Shown here one piece after another: positions 53,228-61,835 of a stretch of 64,000 nt of DNA. Every line of letters begins with the position of its first letter. Position 1 is the stretch's first letter. The translations under genes and the position numbers were made by a program. A model generated the notes under the pieces. It was not told the origin of the DNA. It ran no database searches and saw only the letters and a program-made list of their open reading frames with translations. This stretch comes from Brumimicrobium sp035497735 (GTDB taxonomy: Bacteria > Bacteroidota > Bacteroidia > Flavobacteriales_D > Crocinitomicaceae), in NCBI GenBank assembly GCA_035497735.1, contig DATJCX010000016.1:1-64000 (forward strand). Direction: 5' to 3'.

Positions 53228-53250
53228 TCTTATCAGTTTTCTTTTAAATG

Positions 53251-53559
53251 CTATTGCGGACTTGCTACAAATTGTTGAATAACTTTAATCATTTCTGTAC
53301 GCGTTTGTACGCCAGCCACACGCCATTCTATTTCTCCATTGACAAATAAAATGTATGTAGGAACGGAAGTTACCTTATATTTCTGAACTATTGCAGGTAG
53401 TTTATCAGCATTTATCTTTTGAATATGCAGTAGACTCCCAAAATGCTCTTGAATTCCATCTAATATAGGGTCCATAGTTTGACATGGACTACACCAATCC
53501 GTATAAAAATCCAACAGTATTGGCTTCTCTTCTCCTAAAATTTGCTGTAACTTTTCCAT
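53251..53559 (-). CDS. Thioredoxin-family protein (WCSPC)
   Basis: The 102-aa cytosolic protein has the active site WCSPCQ near residue 23 and SVPTY with the cis-Pro near 66. It is paralogous to the protein at 15693-16079 (EWRVAGV against EWKVAGV). Ser in place of the usual Gly in the CxPC loop would shift its redox potential. A TTG start at 53568 lies inside the -7 box, so ATG 53559 is used. First gene of an rnpA operon. Confidence 0.88.
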   Translation of the reverse strand: MEKLQQILGEEKPILLDFYTDWCSPCQTMDPILDGIQEHFGSLLHIQKINADKLPAIVQKYKVTSVPTYILFVNGEIEWRVAGVQTRTEMIKVIQQFVASPQ

Positions 53560-53565
53560 GATGTA

Positions 53566-53573
53566 CAAAGATA
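53566..53573 (-). promoter_or_regulatory. Promoter -7 box of trx-rnpA, close to the start codon
   Basis: TATCTTTG on the minus strand, ending six bases before ATG 53559. Like purN it predicts a leaderless or nearly leaderless mRNA. Confidence 0.55.
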
Positions 53574-53661
53574 GTGCGAAGTAGAAGAAGAATAGAAAAT
53601 AAAAGGACTAATTTTCACCTGCTTCTTATCTATTCTGACTAGTTTTCAAGGAATTTAAAGA

Positions 53662-54489
53662 CTAACAGCCTATTTCACCATAATTCATTTGCCATGAACC
53701 AAAATGATTTGGCAAAGAAGCTGGAATCAATCTTTTCACTTTTGGTTGATCGAAATGCAACCATTTCTTAACTGTAGGAAGTAAAAGATAGCCTAATTCA
53801 ACACTTATGATTGCCACACCTGCACCGCCAACAATATCACTCAACCAATGACGGTTGTTGATTACTCGAAAGATAGCAGTTGCTGTGGCCAAGGCATAGC
53901 CCGCCACTCCTATCCATGGCTTCGTGTCTTTATATTCTTTATACAAGATGTGTGCGCCAAAAAAAACGGTCGCCGTATGTCCCGAAGGAAAGGAATTACG
54001 TGATGAATTATCTGGTCGTAAAATTTTTGTGCTGTACTTAACGCCATTGACAATTCCTGCCATAAATAGTGCAGATGAAGCAGTGATCAAGGTTTTATCA
54101 AGCAACTTGTGACGACCTTTTATGCCGAAAACTTCTAAACCAAAAACACTGACCATTGGCGCATATTGAAACCAGTCATCGATGTGATACTTTCGATGAA
54201 AATTCGATAATACCATTTCTCTAACTTCTAAATCTGTATTTTTAAATGTTGGGATGACATTGATAGCGGCTCCATAAACCAAAAAAGTTGAAGGAAGAAT
54301 AAAGTTTCTCCATTTTCGGTGATTGTATGTGTCTTTTGAACGATGACCACCAAAAGTTAAATCATTTGCAACAAGAGACGATTGAAACTTTAAAGACTTT
54401 TGATTTTTAATAACGCAATTGAAAGTTAACTGACAGTTTAGACTTCCAATAAAGAATAACAAAAGAATAAGTAATACCAACAGCTTCAT
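53662..54489 (-). CDS. PAP2-superfamily phosphatase
   Basis: The 275-aa membrane-associated product has an N-terminal hydrophobic segment and the three PAP2 signature motifs: KILRPDNSSR near 157, SFPSGHTA near 167 and RVINNRHWLSD near 208. Such enzymes dephosphorylate undecaprenyl pyrophosphate, phosphatidate or lipid A. The substrate is not decidable. It has its own -7 box. Confidence 0.9.
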   Translation of the reverse strand: MKLLVLLILLLFFIGSLNCQLTFNCVIKNQKSLKFQSSLVANDLTFGGHRSKDTYNHRKWRNFILPSTFLVYGAAINVIPTFKNTDLEVREMVLSNFHRKYHIDDWFQYAPMVSVFGLEVFGIKGRHKLLDKTLITASSALFMAGIVNGVKYSTKILRPDNSSRNSFPSGHTATVFFGAHILYKEYKDTKPWIGVAGYALATATAIFRVINNRHWLSDIVGGAGVAIISVELGYLLLPTVKKWLHFDQPKVKRLIPASLPNHFGSWQMNYGEIGC

Positions 54490-54509
54490 TTATAGCAATA
54501 TTTTAGGCG

Positions 54510-54517
54510 CAAAACTA
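54510..54517 (-). promoter_or_regulatory. Promoter -7 box of the PAP2 gene
   Basis: TAGTTTTG on the minus strand, 20 bases before the ATG at 54489. Confidence 0.5.
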
Positions 54518-54589
54518 TAATTAATTTAGAAACACATTGATTGTTTTTCTAAATAATTAAGAAATTGCCACTTCTCGGTAATCTAGTTC

Positions 54590-55360
54590 TCATTGGTCCT
54601 TTAAAAAGGGTAGTAGTTTTCGAACTTCTTTTAGTGTCTCGACTTCAATTTCGTCGTTGATAATCATCTCGTCATAACTAACATGATTTTCAATTAAACC
54701 TGCCGGGGAAACAATCATCGAGTCGCCTGAATAAAGCAAACCTTTTGCACCTTCTCCAACGCGGTTAACACCGATTACATAGCATTGATTTTCTATAGCT
54801 CTGGCTTGAAGTAAAGTTCGCCAATGTAAGCTACGCTTTTCAGGCCAATTGGCTACATTTATCATTAAATCGTAGGCATATTGACCGTTTTTTACATTAT
54901 TTCTTTGAATTTCAGGGAAACGTAAGTCATAGCAAACTTGCAAAAGGATGTTCCAACCTTTGTATTCAACAATCACTTGTTCGTTGCCCGCATGATAGTG
55001 CTGTTCTTCTTTTGAGAAAGTAAAAAGTTTGCGCTTATTATACGTTTTCACTTCCCCATTTGGCAGGACAAATACAAAGCGATTTTGATAGTAATCACCT
55101 TCTTTTATAATCAAGGAGGCAGCAATAGCACTATCGTATTTCTTGGCTTTTTCTTTCAGCCAGTTTATGCTTTCACCATCCATAGATTCCGCCATAGATG
55201 CAGGATTCATACTAAAACCCGTTTGAAACATTTCAGGAAAAATGATGATATCTGTTGGCAACTGCACCGCCTTCAACAATTCATCGAAGTGAGCTAAATT
55301 AGCTTCTTTATCTTCCCATATTTGATTACACTGAACCAAGCTTACTTTTAAATCTTTCAT
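54590..55360 (-). CDS. Carbon-nitrogen hydrolase, omega-amidase YafV-like
   Basis: The 256-aa cytosolic nitrilase-superfamily enzyme has the Glu-Lys-Cys triad in FPEMFQTGFSM, YNKRKLFTF and QVCYDLRFPE. The short length and TGFSMNP stretch fit the YafV/Nit2 omega-amidase group, which hydrolyses 2-oxoglutaramate or 2-oxosuccinamate in methionine salvage and glutamine transamination. The exact substrate is inferred. Confidence 0.9.
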   Translation of the reverse strand: MKDLKVSLVQCNQIWEDKEANLAHFDELLKAVQLPTDIIIFPEMFQTGFSMNPASMAESMDGESINWLKEKAKKYDSAIAASLIIKEGDYYQNRFVFVLPNGEVKTYNKRKLFTFSKEEQHYHAGNEQVIVEYKGWNILLQVCYDLRFPEIQRNNVKNGQYAYDLMINVANWPEKRSLHWRTLLQARAIENQCYVIGVNRVGEGAKGLLYSGDSMIVSPAGLIENHVSYDEMIINDEIEVETLKEVRKLLPFLKDQ

Positions 55361-55382
55361 AATTCTATGATTGCGGATACTT

Positions 55383-55390
55383 CAAAAATA
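55383..55390 (-). promoter_or_regulatory. Promoter -7 box of the amidase gene
   Basis: TATTTTTG on the minus strand, 22 bases before the ATG at 55360 and directly after the T run of the upstream terminator. Confidence 0.5.
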
Positions 55391-55393
55391 AAC

Positions 55394-55455
55394 AAAAAAA
55401 AAGGATGTCTCAAAACTGAGGAACAACATAATTATTCCCCACTTTTAAGACATCC
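55394..55455 (-). terminator. Terminator of the acyl-CoA carboxyltransferase gene
   Basis: A 13-base stem with one mismatch (55403-55415 with 55443-55455) and a 27-base loop. On the minus strand it is followed by nine T. Confidence 0.85.
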
Positions 55456-55479
55456 GATATCTTATCAAAAAAGATATTT

Positions 55480-57024
55480 TTACATTGGAATATTCCCGTG
55501 CTTTCTAGCTGGACCTTCTTCCTTTTTATTTTCTAATATCTTAAATGCATTTACAACTACGCTTCTCGTTTCTGACGGTAAAATCACATCGTCAATAAAA
55601 CCATGTTTTGCTGCACGGTAAGGATTCGCAAACATTTCAGCGTATTCTGCTTCTTTTTCTAATAATTTAGCAGCTGGATCTTTAGCTTCACTGATTTCTC
55701 TCTTAAAGATAATTTCAGCTGCACCTTTCGCTCCCATTACAGCAATTTCTGCAGTTGGCCAAGCAAAGTTTAAGTCGGCACCAATGTTTTTAGAGTTCAT
55801 TACGTCGAATGCCCCACCGTATGCTTTTCTTGTAATGATTGTCATTCTTGGAACAGTTGCTTCACTGAATGCATATAGCAATTTCGCTCCATGTGCAATA
55901 ATTCCATTCCACTCTTGGTCGGTACCCGGTAAGAATCCAGGAACATCTTCAAACACCAATAAAGGAATATTGAACGCATCACAGAAACGAACAAAACGTG
56001 CTCCTTTTCGAGAAGCATCAATGTCTAAAACACCCGCCATTGACATCGGTTGATTCGCAATGACTCCAACACTTCTTCCTTCTACTCTCGCAAAACCAAC
56101 AACGATATTTGTTGCGAAGTCTTTGTGCACTTCACGGAATGACTCGTCGTCAATCACACAGTCGATAACCGCACGCATATCATACGGTATATTGCTATTA
56201 TCTGGGATAATATTTTCTATTTCCTCTAATTTCTTAGGATTAAATTCAAAGCTTTGCTTGGTAGGCGCTAGAGACTCATAACTTTGTGGTAAATAAGTCA
56301 TTAAATCACGTACTTCTTTTAAAACCGTTACGTCATTTGGACTTGTAAAGTGGTTAACTCCCGACTTAGTAGCATGTGTTTTTGCACCTCCTAAGTCTTC
56401 AGAACTCACTTCCTCATGGGTTACCGTTTTCACTACGTTTGGTCCAGTAACGAACATATATGAAGTATCTTCCACCATATAAACGAAGTCCGTCAATGCA
56501 GGAGAATAAACAGCTCCTCCGGCACAAGGCCCCATGATTACACTAATTTGTGGAATAACACCCGATGCTTTTGTATTTCTATAAAAGATATCAGCATAAC
56601 CAGCAAGAGAAACAACACCTTCTTGGATACGTGCTCCTCCAGAGTCATTTAGTCCAATAATAGGTGTTTGTGTTTTTATCGCCAGATCCATCACTTTACA
56701 GATTTTTTCTGCATGCGTTTCAGAAAGAGAACCTCCTAAAACAGTAAAGTCTTGAGAAAAAACATAAACTGGTCGGCCATGAATCGTACCGTATCCAGTA
56801 ACTACTCCATCTCCTGGAATTTGCATTTCACCTAATCCGAAAGCCTTTGAGCGGTGTTGAACCAACATACCCATTTCTTGGAAAGAACCCTCATCTAATA
56901 AAAGTTCCAAACGCTCACGCGCCGTTAGTTTTCCTTTTTTATGTTGATTTTCAATACGTTTTTCACCTCCTCCAAGCTTTGCATCAGCTCTTTTTGCAAT
57001 TAACTCTTTATTGAATTGATTCAT
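55480..57024 (-). CDS. Acyl-CoA (propionyl-CoA) carboxylase beta subunit
   Basis: The 514-aa carboxyltransferase moves the carboxyl group from biotin to acyl-CoA, making methylmalonyl-CoA or malonyl-CoA. Typical blocks are GKLTARERLELLLDEGSF, NDSGGARIQEGV near 120, MGPCAGGAVYSPA near 155, VFEDVPGFLPGT near 345 and TRKAYGGAFDVM near 387. The length and sequence fit PccB/AccD5-type enzymes, while a plain AccD is shorter and has a zinc ribbon. ATG 57024 is used because the family starts there. The biotin carboxylase partner is not in the window. Confidence 0.94.
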   Translation of the reverse strand: MNQFNKELIAKRADAKLGGGEKRIENQHKKGKLTARERLELLLDEGSFQEMGMLVQHRSKAFGLGEMQIPGDGVVTGYGTIHGRPVYVFSQDFTVLGGSLSETHAEKICKVMDLAIKTQTPIIGLNDSGGARIQEGVVSLAGYADIFYRNTKASGVIPQISVIMGPCAGGAVYSPALTDFVYMVEDTSYMFVTGPNVVKTVTHEEVSSEDLGGAKTHATKSGVNHFTSPNDVTVLKEVRDLMTYLPQSYESLAPTKQSFEFNPKKLEEIENIIPDNSNIPYDMRAVIDCVIDDESFREVHKDFATNIVVGFARVEGRSVGVIANQPMSMAGVLDIDASRKGARFVRFCDAFNIPLLVFEDVPGFLPGTDQEWNGIIAHGAKLLYAFSEATVPRMTIITRKAYGGAFDVMNSKNIGADLNFAWPTAEIAVMGAKGAAEIIFKREISEAKDPAAKLLEKEAEYAEMFANPYRAAKHGFIDDVILPSETRSVVVNAFKILENKKEEGPARKHGNIPM

Positions 57025-57165
57025 GTTCTTCTTTATTAATTCTGAATTGAACGCTAAAGATAATAAAAGCAATTTAGTTATGAAGAAATTAACTTCATGG
57101 AAATTTTATTCGGTGGAAAACAAGGGTAAATGATCGGATAAAACTTGAATCGCTACCATCAGGTA

Positions 57166-57534
57166 TTATCCTGGCATCACTTTTACTTTGGATTTATCCT
57201 TTGCATCGTATTGAACAGGAATTACATTTCCATTGCTGAATTTTGTCAATCCAGCCGTTGGTACAATCGTCATAATCTGCGCTGGCCAGGTATTTCCCTT
57301 TCCATCATTTACAGAAAGTTTTACTGACACTTGAACGGTATCGCCTGATGCTTGGGGAATTTGTTGAGAGGACAAGATCGTTGCCGTACCAAACCGCGTA
57401 CTTGAAGCAGTAGATTTACTAGCTCCTGGATTCACTGCATTAACGGTTTTACTTACTTTTTGCATTGTTTTCCCTACTCCTTTTTGCATAGGATTTTTAG
57501 AAAGCCAGCTAAGAATTCTTTGTATTAAGTTCAT
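57166..57534 (-). CDS. Small beta-domain protein of unknown function
   Basis: The 122-aa product has an amphipathic N-terminus (LIQRILSWLSKNP) without a clear signal. A C-terminal beta domain of about 75 residues follows (VQVSVKLSVNDG, PAQIMTIVP, GNVIPVQYDAKDKSKV). The pattern recalls the small domain of actinobacterial short-C-terminal-domain proteins, where a final VxVDPxDPSRV-like strand closes the fold. That likeness is from memory and tentative. No partner gene is obvious. Confidence 0.65.
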   Translation of the reverse strand: MNLIQRILSWLSKNPMQKGVGKTMQKVSKTVNAVNPGASKSTASSTRFGTATILSSQQIPQASGDTVQVSVKLSVNDGKGNTWPAQIMTIVPTAGLTKFSNGNVIPVQYDAKDKSKVKVMPG

Positions 57535-57605
57535 AATATCAGTATTGATTGAAATACATAGATAATGAAAATTAGAATATTATCAGCAAATAAATTTAAT
57601 TTCTC

Positions 57606-58847
57606 TTATAACTCAAGTAGTTCTTCTACGAATCTTGTAATTTCCTTCGTGTGTTTTTCATAGAGTTCTCCAGTTCCCGGTCCTGAAAACCCTGTTTCAA
57701 CTCTTACAATCTCTCCTTTTTTATTAATAAACAAGGCTGTTGGGAAAGCACTTATTTTATTCAACATAGAGAAATCCTCCGCTATTTTATTGCTTTTTAA
57801 ATCACCGCCAATAAGGATGGGATAAGGAAGTTCACGACTTTTCACCATTCTTTCTACGCGAGCTACTTGATCTTCGAATTCCGTTGGTCTTTCGTAGGCA
57901 ACTCCAATAATTTCCAAACCTTGACTTTGATACTTTTCGTAAAGTTCCTTAAAGTAATCTCCCTCATCTAGACAATTTGGACACCATGTACCCAAAATTT
58001 GTATGATAACTGTCTTTCCTTCTAATGATGGATTGGGATAAGTAAAACTCTCACCTTGAAGCGTCTTTAGATTTAGCTGAATTTCGTTATGAACTAAAAA
58101 AGTTCGCTTATCAGAATCTTCCAATTGAAAATCATCATTTTTAACAGAAAACCATTCTATTTCACCCGTATTTCTACTGATATACTTCCCAAACAAGGTA
58201 TCATTCTTTAATTCTGCAAGATATAAGGCCGCATAGGAACCGTCAAAACTTGACAACTTAAACACATTGTTTTCAAAAGTTCCTTCTAAAAATCGTGCGT
58301 CACCAGAAGGCTTTAAGAATGTTCCTTTAATTACTTTTCCTTCTTGACGGAATTGACCAACTGATGGATATTGCCTATCTGTATTCGGTCGGAAATAAGT
58401 TTCCCAATTCCCTGAAAAATCATAATCTAATTCTCCACTCCCTTGGCGAACTTCTTCTTTCCCTATATACTTTCCGTGAAAAGGATACTGTAAGTCAGAA
58501 CCAATATCTGGATGAATGTAATAGCCATTCAATTCATTTTCTTCGTTCTTTTTAAACTTGATGTAGGTTGGATAATCTTGAAAAGACAATAATGTACTAT
58601 CCCCTTCAAAGTTTAACTCCTGCATTTTTATCTTTTCATCACTGTTGAAGATAATAAGGTTTTGTTGTTCATCGACATGAAAAATAAATGGAACATCATA
58701 GCCTTGCATTACTAAGTTTCCTTGCCAATATCCATTCTCCAAAATGGTAGGTTTTTCTGCATTTTCAAGCACTTCTTCTGATGAACAAGAAGCCAAAGCA
58801 TTCATTAATATAAAGAAAGCGAAGTATTTAAAAGTTTTCAAAATCAT
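57606..58847 (-). CDS. TlpA-like thioredoxin-fold lipoprotein
   Basis: The 413-aa product has a lipobox (LASC, Cys21), a beta-rich N-terminal region (about 30-260) and a C-terminal TlpA/ResA-type domain with the active site GTWCPNCLDEG near 292 and FPTALFINKKGE near 372. It faces the periplasm, probably reducing disulfides on exported or cytochrome apoproteins. The N-terminal part is a family-specific extension common in Bacteroidota. The ATG at 58847 starts the leader; the longer frame to 58895 lacks support. It is divergent from the sigma gene. Confidence 0.88.
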   Translation of the reverse strand: MILKTFKYFAFFILMNALASCSSEEVLENAEKPTILENGYWQGNLVMQGYDVPFIFHVDEQQNLIIFNSDEKIKMQELNFEGDSTLLSFQDYPTYIKFKKNEENELNGYYIHPDIGSDLQYPFHGKYIGKEEVRQGSGELDYDFSGNWETYFRPNTDRQYPSVGQFRQEGKVIKGTFLKPSGDARFLEGTFENNVFKLSSFDGSYAALYLAELKNDTLFGKYISRNTGEIEWFSVKNDDFQLEDSDKRTFLVHNEIQLNLKTLQGESFTYPNPSLEGKTVIIQILGTWCPNCLDEGDYFKELYEKYQSQGLEIIGVAYERPTEFEDQVARVERMVKSRELPYPILIGGDLKSNKIAEDFSMLNKISAFPTALFINKKGEIVRVETGFSGPGTGELYEKHTKEITRFVEELLEL

Positions 58848-58954
58848 CGATGTTTTAATTCCTACAATGTGTTTATAACAATGAGTATCACGCAAAAGTT
58901 TAATTTCCCAAGATAAACATGCCTCTAAATTACAAACTTTATTCCTTTCTCCTA

Positions 58955-58966
58955 AAGCTTAAGCTT
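58955..58966. promoter_or_regulatory. Perfect 12-bp palindrome in the divergent region
   Basis: AAGCTTAAGCTT lies between the TlpA-like gene and the ECF promoter candidate, 15 bases ahead of the latter. It could be a dimer-binding site or a chance sequence. Confidence 0.25.
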
Positions 58967-58981
58967 AATTTTCGTCCAAGT

Positions 58982-59011
58982 GTGCAACCTTTTAATTATC
59001 ATTGTAGTCTA
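58982..59011 (+). promoter_or_regulatory. Candidate ECF-sigma autoregulatory promoter
   Basis: GTGCAACC at 58982-58989 and GTCTA at 59007-59011, with 17 bases between them, resemble the AAC/CGTC-type -35/-10 pair found before many Bacteroidota ECF sigma operons. No TAnnTTTG box is present, which fits transcription by the encoded sigma itself. The ATG follows at 59028. Confidence 0.5.
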
Positions 59012-59027
59012 TAAGTTGAGATGTAAA

Positions 59028-59564
59028 ATGACTGATGAAACTCTTGTAAAGGAATGTCTTTCTGGGAATGCAATTAAACAGCGTGAGTTGTTTGAACGTT
59101 TCTCGCCCCTAATGATGGGGGTTGCAATGCGTTACATGAAAGATGTAGAGCAAGCAGAAGATGTGCTTCAAGAAGGTTTTATCAAAGTCTTTAATAATTT
59201 ACATCGATTTGAGAATAAAGGTTCTTTGGAAGGATGGATTAGGAGAATTATTGTAAACACAGCTTTAGATCAGATTCGTAAAAATAAAAAATATCGAAGC
59301 GATGTTGAATTAGAAGATTCCTCTTTGTTGGTTGCACAAAATGACAATGTCGAAAGTCAACTACAAGCAGAAGTTTTGCTAAAAATAGTTCAAGAGTTAC
59401 CCGATGGCTACAGAATGGTATTCAACATGTATGCAATTGAAGGGTATAGTCACAAAGAAATTGCTGAACAGTTAGAAATATCTGAAAGCACTTCAAAATC
59501 CCAATATTCCAGAGCCAAAGCATTTTTAAGAGATTTATTAGAGAAATATAACATTGAAAGGTAA
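59028..59564 (+). CDS. ECF-family RNA polymerase sigma factor
   Basis: The 178-aa product has region 2 at about 18-85 (FERFSPLMMGVAMRYMKD, EDVLQEGFIKVF) and region 4 at about 120-172 (LPDGYRMVFNMYAIEGYSHK, EIAEQLEISESTSKSQYSRA). It directs RNA polymerase to a dedicated regulon. It overlaps the next gene by 11 bases, the usual arrangement for sigma and anti-sigma. ATG 59028 is chosen because family members begin near TDETLVKECLSG. Confidence 0.93.
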   Translation: MTDETLVKECLSGNAIKQRELFERFSPLMMGVAMRYMKDVEQAEDVLQEGFIKVFNNLHRFENKGSLEGWIRRIIVNTALDQIRKNKKYRSDVELEDSSLLVAQNDNVESQLQAEVLLKIVQELPDGYRMVFNMYAIEGYSHKEIAEQLEISESTSKSQYSRAKAFLRDLLEKYNIER

Positions 59565-60636
59565 AGACGAAATAGAACAATTGTTCCAAAAGGAATTGGG
59601 GAATTACCAAGCAAAGGTAAGGCCTGATTTATGGAATGGTATTCAAGCTGGTATCACAACTGGTGCGACTGGTGTTGCTACGACGATGAGTCTGGCAGCT
59701 AAAGTTGCTATTGGTCTTGGTACTGTTGCTGCGATTACCATAGGAACGGTTCTATTTACGAATAACAACACAACAAGTGTTGAAAAACCTTTGCCGCAAG
59801 AAGTGGTTTCTGATTCAGAAAGAATCAACAATACAGTTGAAAAAACACCGCTTTCTACTCATGAAAACATCGAATTGAAAAATGATAATCCGTCGGAAGT
59901 AGTGAGAAACATAACTGAAAATCAAGCAATTGAAAGAATTTCAAGTGCGGATGTAGCAGAAAGAAACGAGGGTCAGACTTCTTCTTCGACTTCAAATACA
60001 AGCGAACCAATAAATACGAGTCCGCAAGAGGTAGTAAGTCAATTAATGCCTATCGTTATGCAACCACAAGTTGAAAAAACAGCAAAGCCTATTGTTACAA
60101 TAGAGCAAGAAGCTAAGGTTGACTTATCAAAAATTGAAATACAAGTAAATAAGACAAACAATCAAAGTGTTTCTTTCTCTGCTTTAAACATCCCTTCGGG
60201 CGCAGAAGTTATTTGGAATTTTGGTGATGGTACATTTGAGGAATCGTTTGCTCCACAACATTTCTATTATGTATCAGGAGAATATAAGGTTACACTAGAC
60301 GTTCGACTAGAAGACCAGCATATTGCGAAGTCAACAATGGTTGATGTTAGAGTTCAAGGAGAAATAGGTGAATTACCAAATATTTTCACGCCAAATGGTG
60401 ATGGAAGAAACGATGAGTTTTTTATTGAAACAAAATACTTAAAGAACTTCAAATTAACTGTCATGGACAACCATCAAAATGTTGTTTATGAAACAAGTAA
60501 TCCAGATTTTAGATGGAATGGAATCGATAGATTTGGCAATCCAGTAAAAGATGGAAGGTATGTTTATGTAATTGTTGCTGAGGATGAAGCAGGAAATGCA
60601 ATTAACAAATACCAAGAATTAATTATCAGTAGATAG
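59554..60636 (+). CDS. Membrane anti-sigma-like protein with PKD and CHU_C domains
   Basis: The 360-aa product starts at TTG 59554. Residues 1-33 (EQLFQKELGNYQAKVRP, then DLWNGI) look like the short cytoplasmic sigma-binding part of Bacteroidota anti-sigma proteins. One TM helix follows at about 50-68 (VAIGLGTVAAITIGTVLF). A Ser/Thr/Glu-rich linker (70-190), a PKD-like domain (VIWNFGDGTFEE near 220) and a type B T9SS/gliding C-terminal domain (LPNIFTPNGDGRNDEFFI near 283) complete it. The 11-base overlap with the sigma gene supports a sigma/anti-sigma pair. The joining of a membrane anti-sigma to a T9SS sorting domain is unusual; I infer a surface- or T9SS-status sensor. The anti-sigma assignment rests on context and the short N-terminal match. 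Confidence 0.75.
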   Translation: MKGKDEIEQLFQKELGNYQAKVRPDLWNGIQAGITTGATGVATTMSLAAKVAIGLGTVAAITIGTVLFTNNNTTSVEKPLPQEVVSDSERINNTVEKTPLSTHENIELKNDNPSEVVRNITENQAIERISSADVAERNEGQTSSSTSNTSEPINTSPQEVVSQLMPIVMQPQVEKTAKPIVTIEQEAKVDLSKIEIQVNKTNNQSVSFSALNIPSGAEVIWNFGDGTFEESFAPQHFYYVSGEYKVTLDVRLEDQHIAKSTMVDVRVQGEIGELPNIFTPNGDGRNDEFFIETKYLKNFKLTVMDNHQNVVYETSNPDFRWNGIDRFGNPVKDGRYVYVIVAEDEAGNAINKYQELIISR

Positions 60637-60681
60637 ACTCTTTTTAGTACTTCCTTTACTAAAATTTAGAATGTTACTATT

Positions 60682-61071
60682 TTGGAAAAAAGTATTTTGA
60701 ATGTTTTTAAGCGACCATTTATGGCCATAACTATTGTAAGCAGCAATATGGTTTCGGCAAATTTTGAAGTTAACCGCTTCTTATTTTATCCACTATTTAT
60801 ACTTCCTCTTCTTCCAATTTATAAATACGCAAGTTCATTTGAAGACGATACGGTCTTAGTGATATTTGGCTTTTATCTCATCTTTTATACTATTTTAAGT
60901 ATTGTCTTAATTGGCATCATACAACAAGTTTCTACCAGAAGATGGTCTGATAAGGAATTCAGGGCATTAAAAGCAGACCAAATCACCTTCCCGTTGATCT
61001 TAGTTCAACTGATTAACAGTTTTTCACACTTTATAATCTTCTATTCCCTCTTAAAAATCATAACTTTATAA
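60682..61071 (+). CDS. Small membrane protein of unknown function
   Basis: The 129-aa product has about three hydrophobic segments (FLFYPLFILPLLPI, FGFYLIFYTILSIVLIGII, FIIFYSLLKI) and a basic loop (STRRWSDKEFR). It begins with TTG; an internal ATG at residue 14 is another possible start. No family recognised. It lies between the sigma operon and a barrel gene and could belong to the former. Confidence 0.5.
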   Translation: MEKSILNVFKRPFMAITIVSSNMVSANFEVNRFLFYPLFILPLLPIYKYASSFEDDTVLVIFGFYLIFYTILSIVLIGIIQQVSTRRWSDKEFRALKADQITFPLILVQLINSFSHFIIFYSLLKIITL

Positions 61072-61124
61072 TCTCTGAAAAACAATATATACTGTTATTC
61101 AGCATTTATAAAAAAAACGACGTT

Positions 61125-61757
61125 ATGAAAAAATTAAAAATTACTCTGTTGGCCATGCTTAGTATAGTTTTGGTAAACAACACTTATGCACAGGATTTAA
61201 GAGAAGGTTTTCACTTTGGATTAAAAGCAGGTGCTAACATGTCAAACATTTGGGATAGAGAAGCACAAAACTTCACTTCCGATCCACTGATTGGTTTTGC
61301 TGGTGGTGGATTTGTTGTTATTCCTTTGGGAAAATTTCTTGCTATCCAACCAGAGATTATGTTTTCTCAAAAAGGATTTAGAGGTAGTGGAAAGGTATTG
61401 GGTATTGATTATGAAATGCAAAGAAGAACAAACTTCTTAGAATTTCCAATCTTATTAGCTGTTCGTCCCTTTCCTTTCTTAAGCATAGTAGCCGGACCTC
61501 AGTTTAGCTTTTTATTAAGTCAAAAAGACGACATTACTGTAGGTGGTGTTTCAGCTTCGGAAACAGAAAAATTCGAAAATAACAACTGGAGAAAGAATCA
61601 ATTAGGAATGCATTTAGGTCTGGACATAAACGTGAAACACTTTGTGATTTCTCCACGTGCAGCGATTGACTTCTTAGACAACAACGGAGACGGAACTTCT
61701 TCTGACCCGAATTACAAGAATTTTTACGTACAATTAACTATAGGATACAAATTTTAA
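61125..61757 (+). CDS. Outer-membrane beta-barrel protein (PorT-like fold)
   Basis: The 210-aa product has a signal peptide (about 1-22) and an eight-stranded-type barrel (FHFGLKAGANMSNIWD, PEIMFSQKGF, LEFPILLAV, VAGPQFSFLL, GLDINVKHFVI, YVQLTIGYKF). The final aromatic residue is the usual barrel-assembly signal. It belongs to the OMP_b-brl_2 group with PorT-like proteins; true PorT identity cannot be claimed. Confidence 0.87.
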   Translation: MKKLKITLLAMLSIVLVNNTYAQDLREGFHFGLKAGANMSNIWDREAQNFTSDPLIGFAGGGFVVIPLGKFLAIQPEIMFSQKGFRGSGKVLGIDYEMQRRTNFLEFPILLAVRPFPFLSIVAGPQFSFLLSQKDDITVGGVSASETEKFENNNWRKNQLGMHLGLDINVKHFVISPRAAIDFLDNNGDGTSSDPNYKNFYVQLTIGYKF

Positions 61758-61835
61758 TTGACAGTTGATGATGGGCAATTAAGGTTGGCAATGGATAATT
61801 GTCAATTATCACTTGTCCATTGTCAATTATAAATT
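61758..61835. repeat. Degenerate short repeats around a perfect palindrome
   Basis: GATAATTG (61794-61801) and CAATTATC (61803-61810) form a perfect inverted repeat around one base. CAATT, ATTGTC and CCATTGTCAATTAT-like pieces recur on both sides, for example AATGGA at 61790 and TCCATT at 61816. This is the kind of AT-rich minisatellite common between flavobacterial genes. Confidence 0.55.

Noticed and set aside
55784..56281. Plus-strand frames opposite the acyl-CoA carboxyltransferase
   Set aside because: Antisense shadows of a gene with unambiguous motifs.
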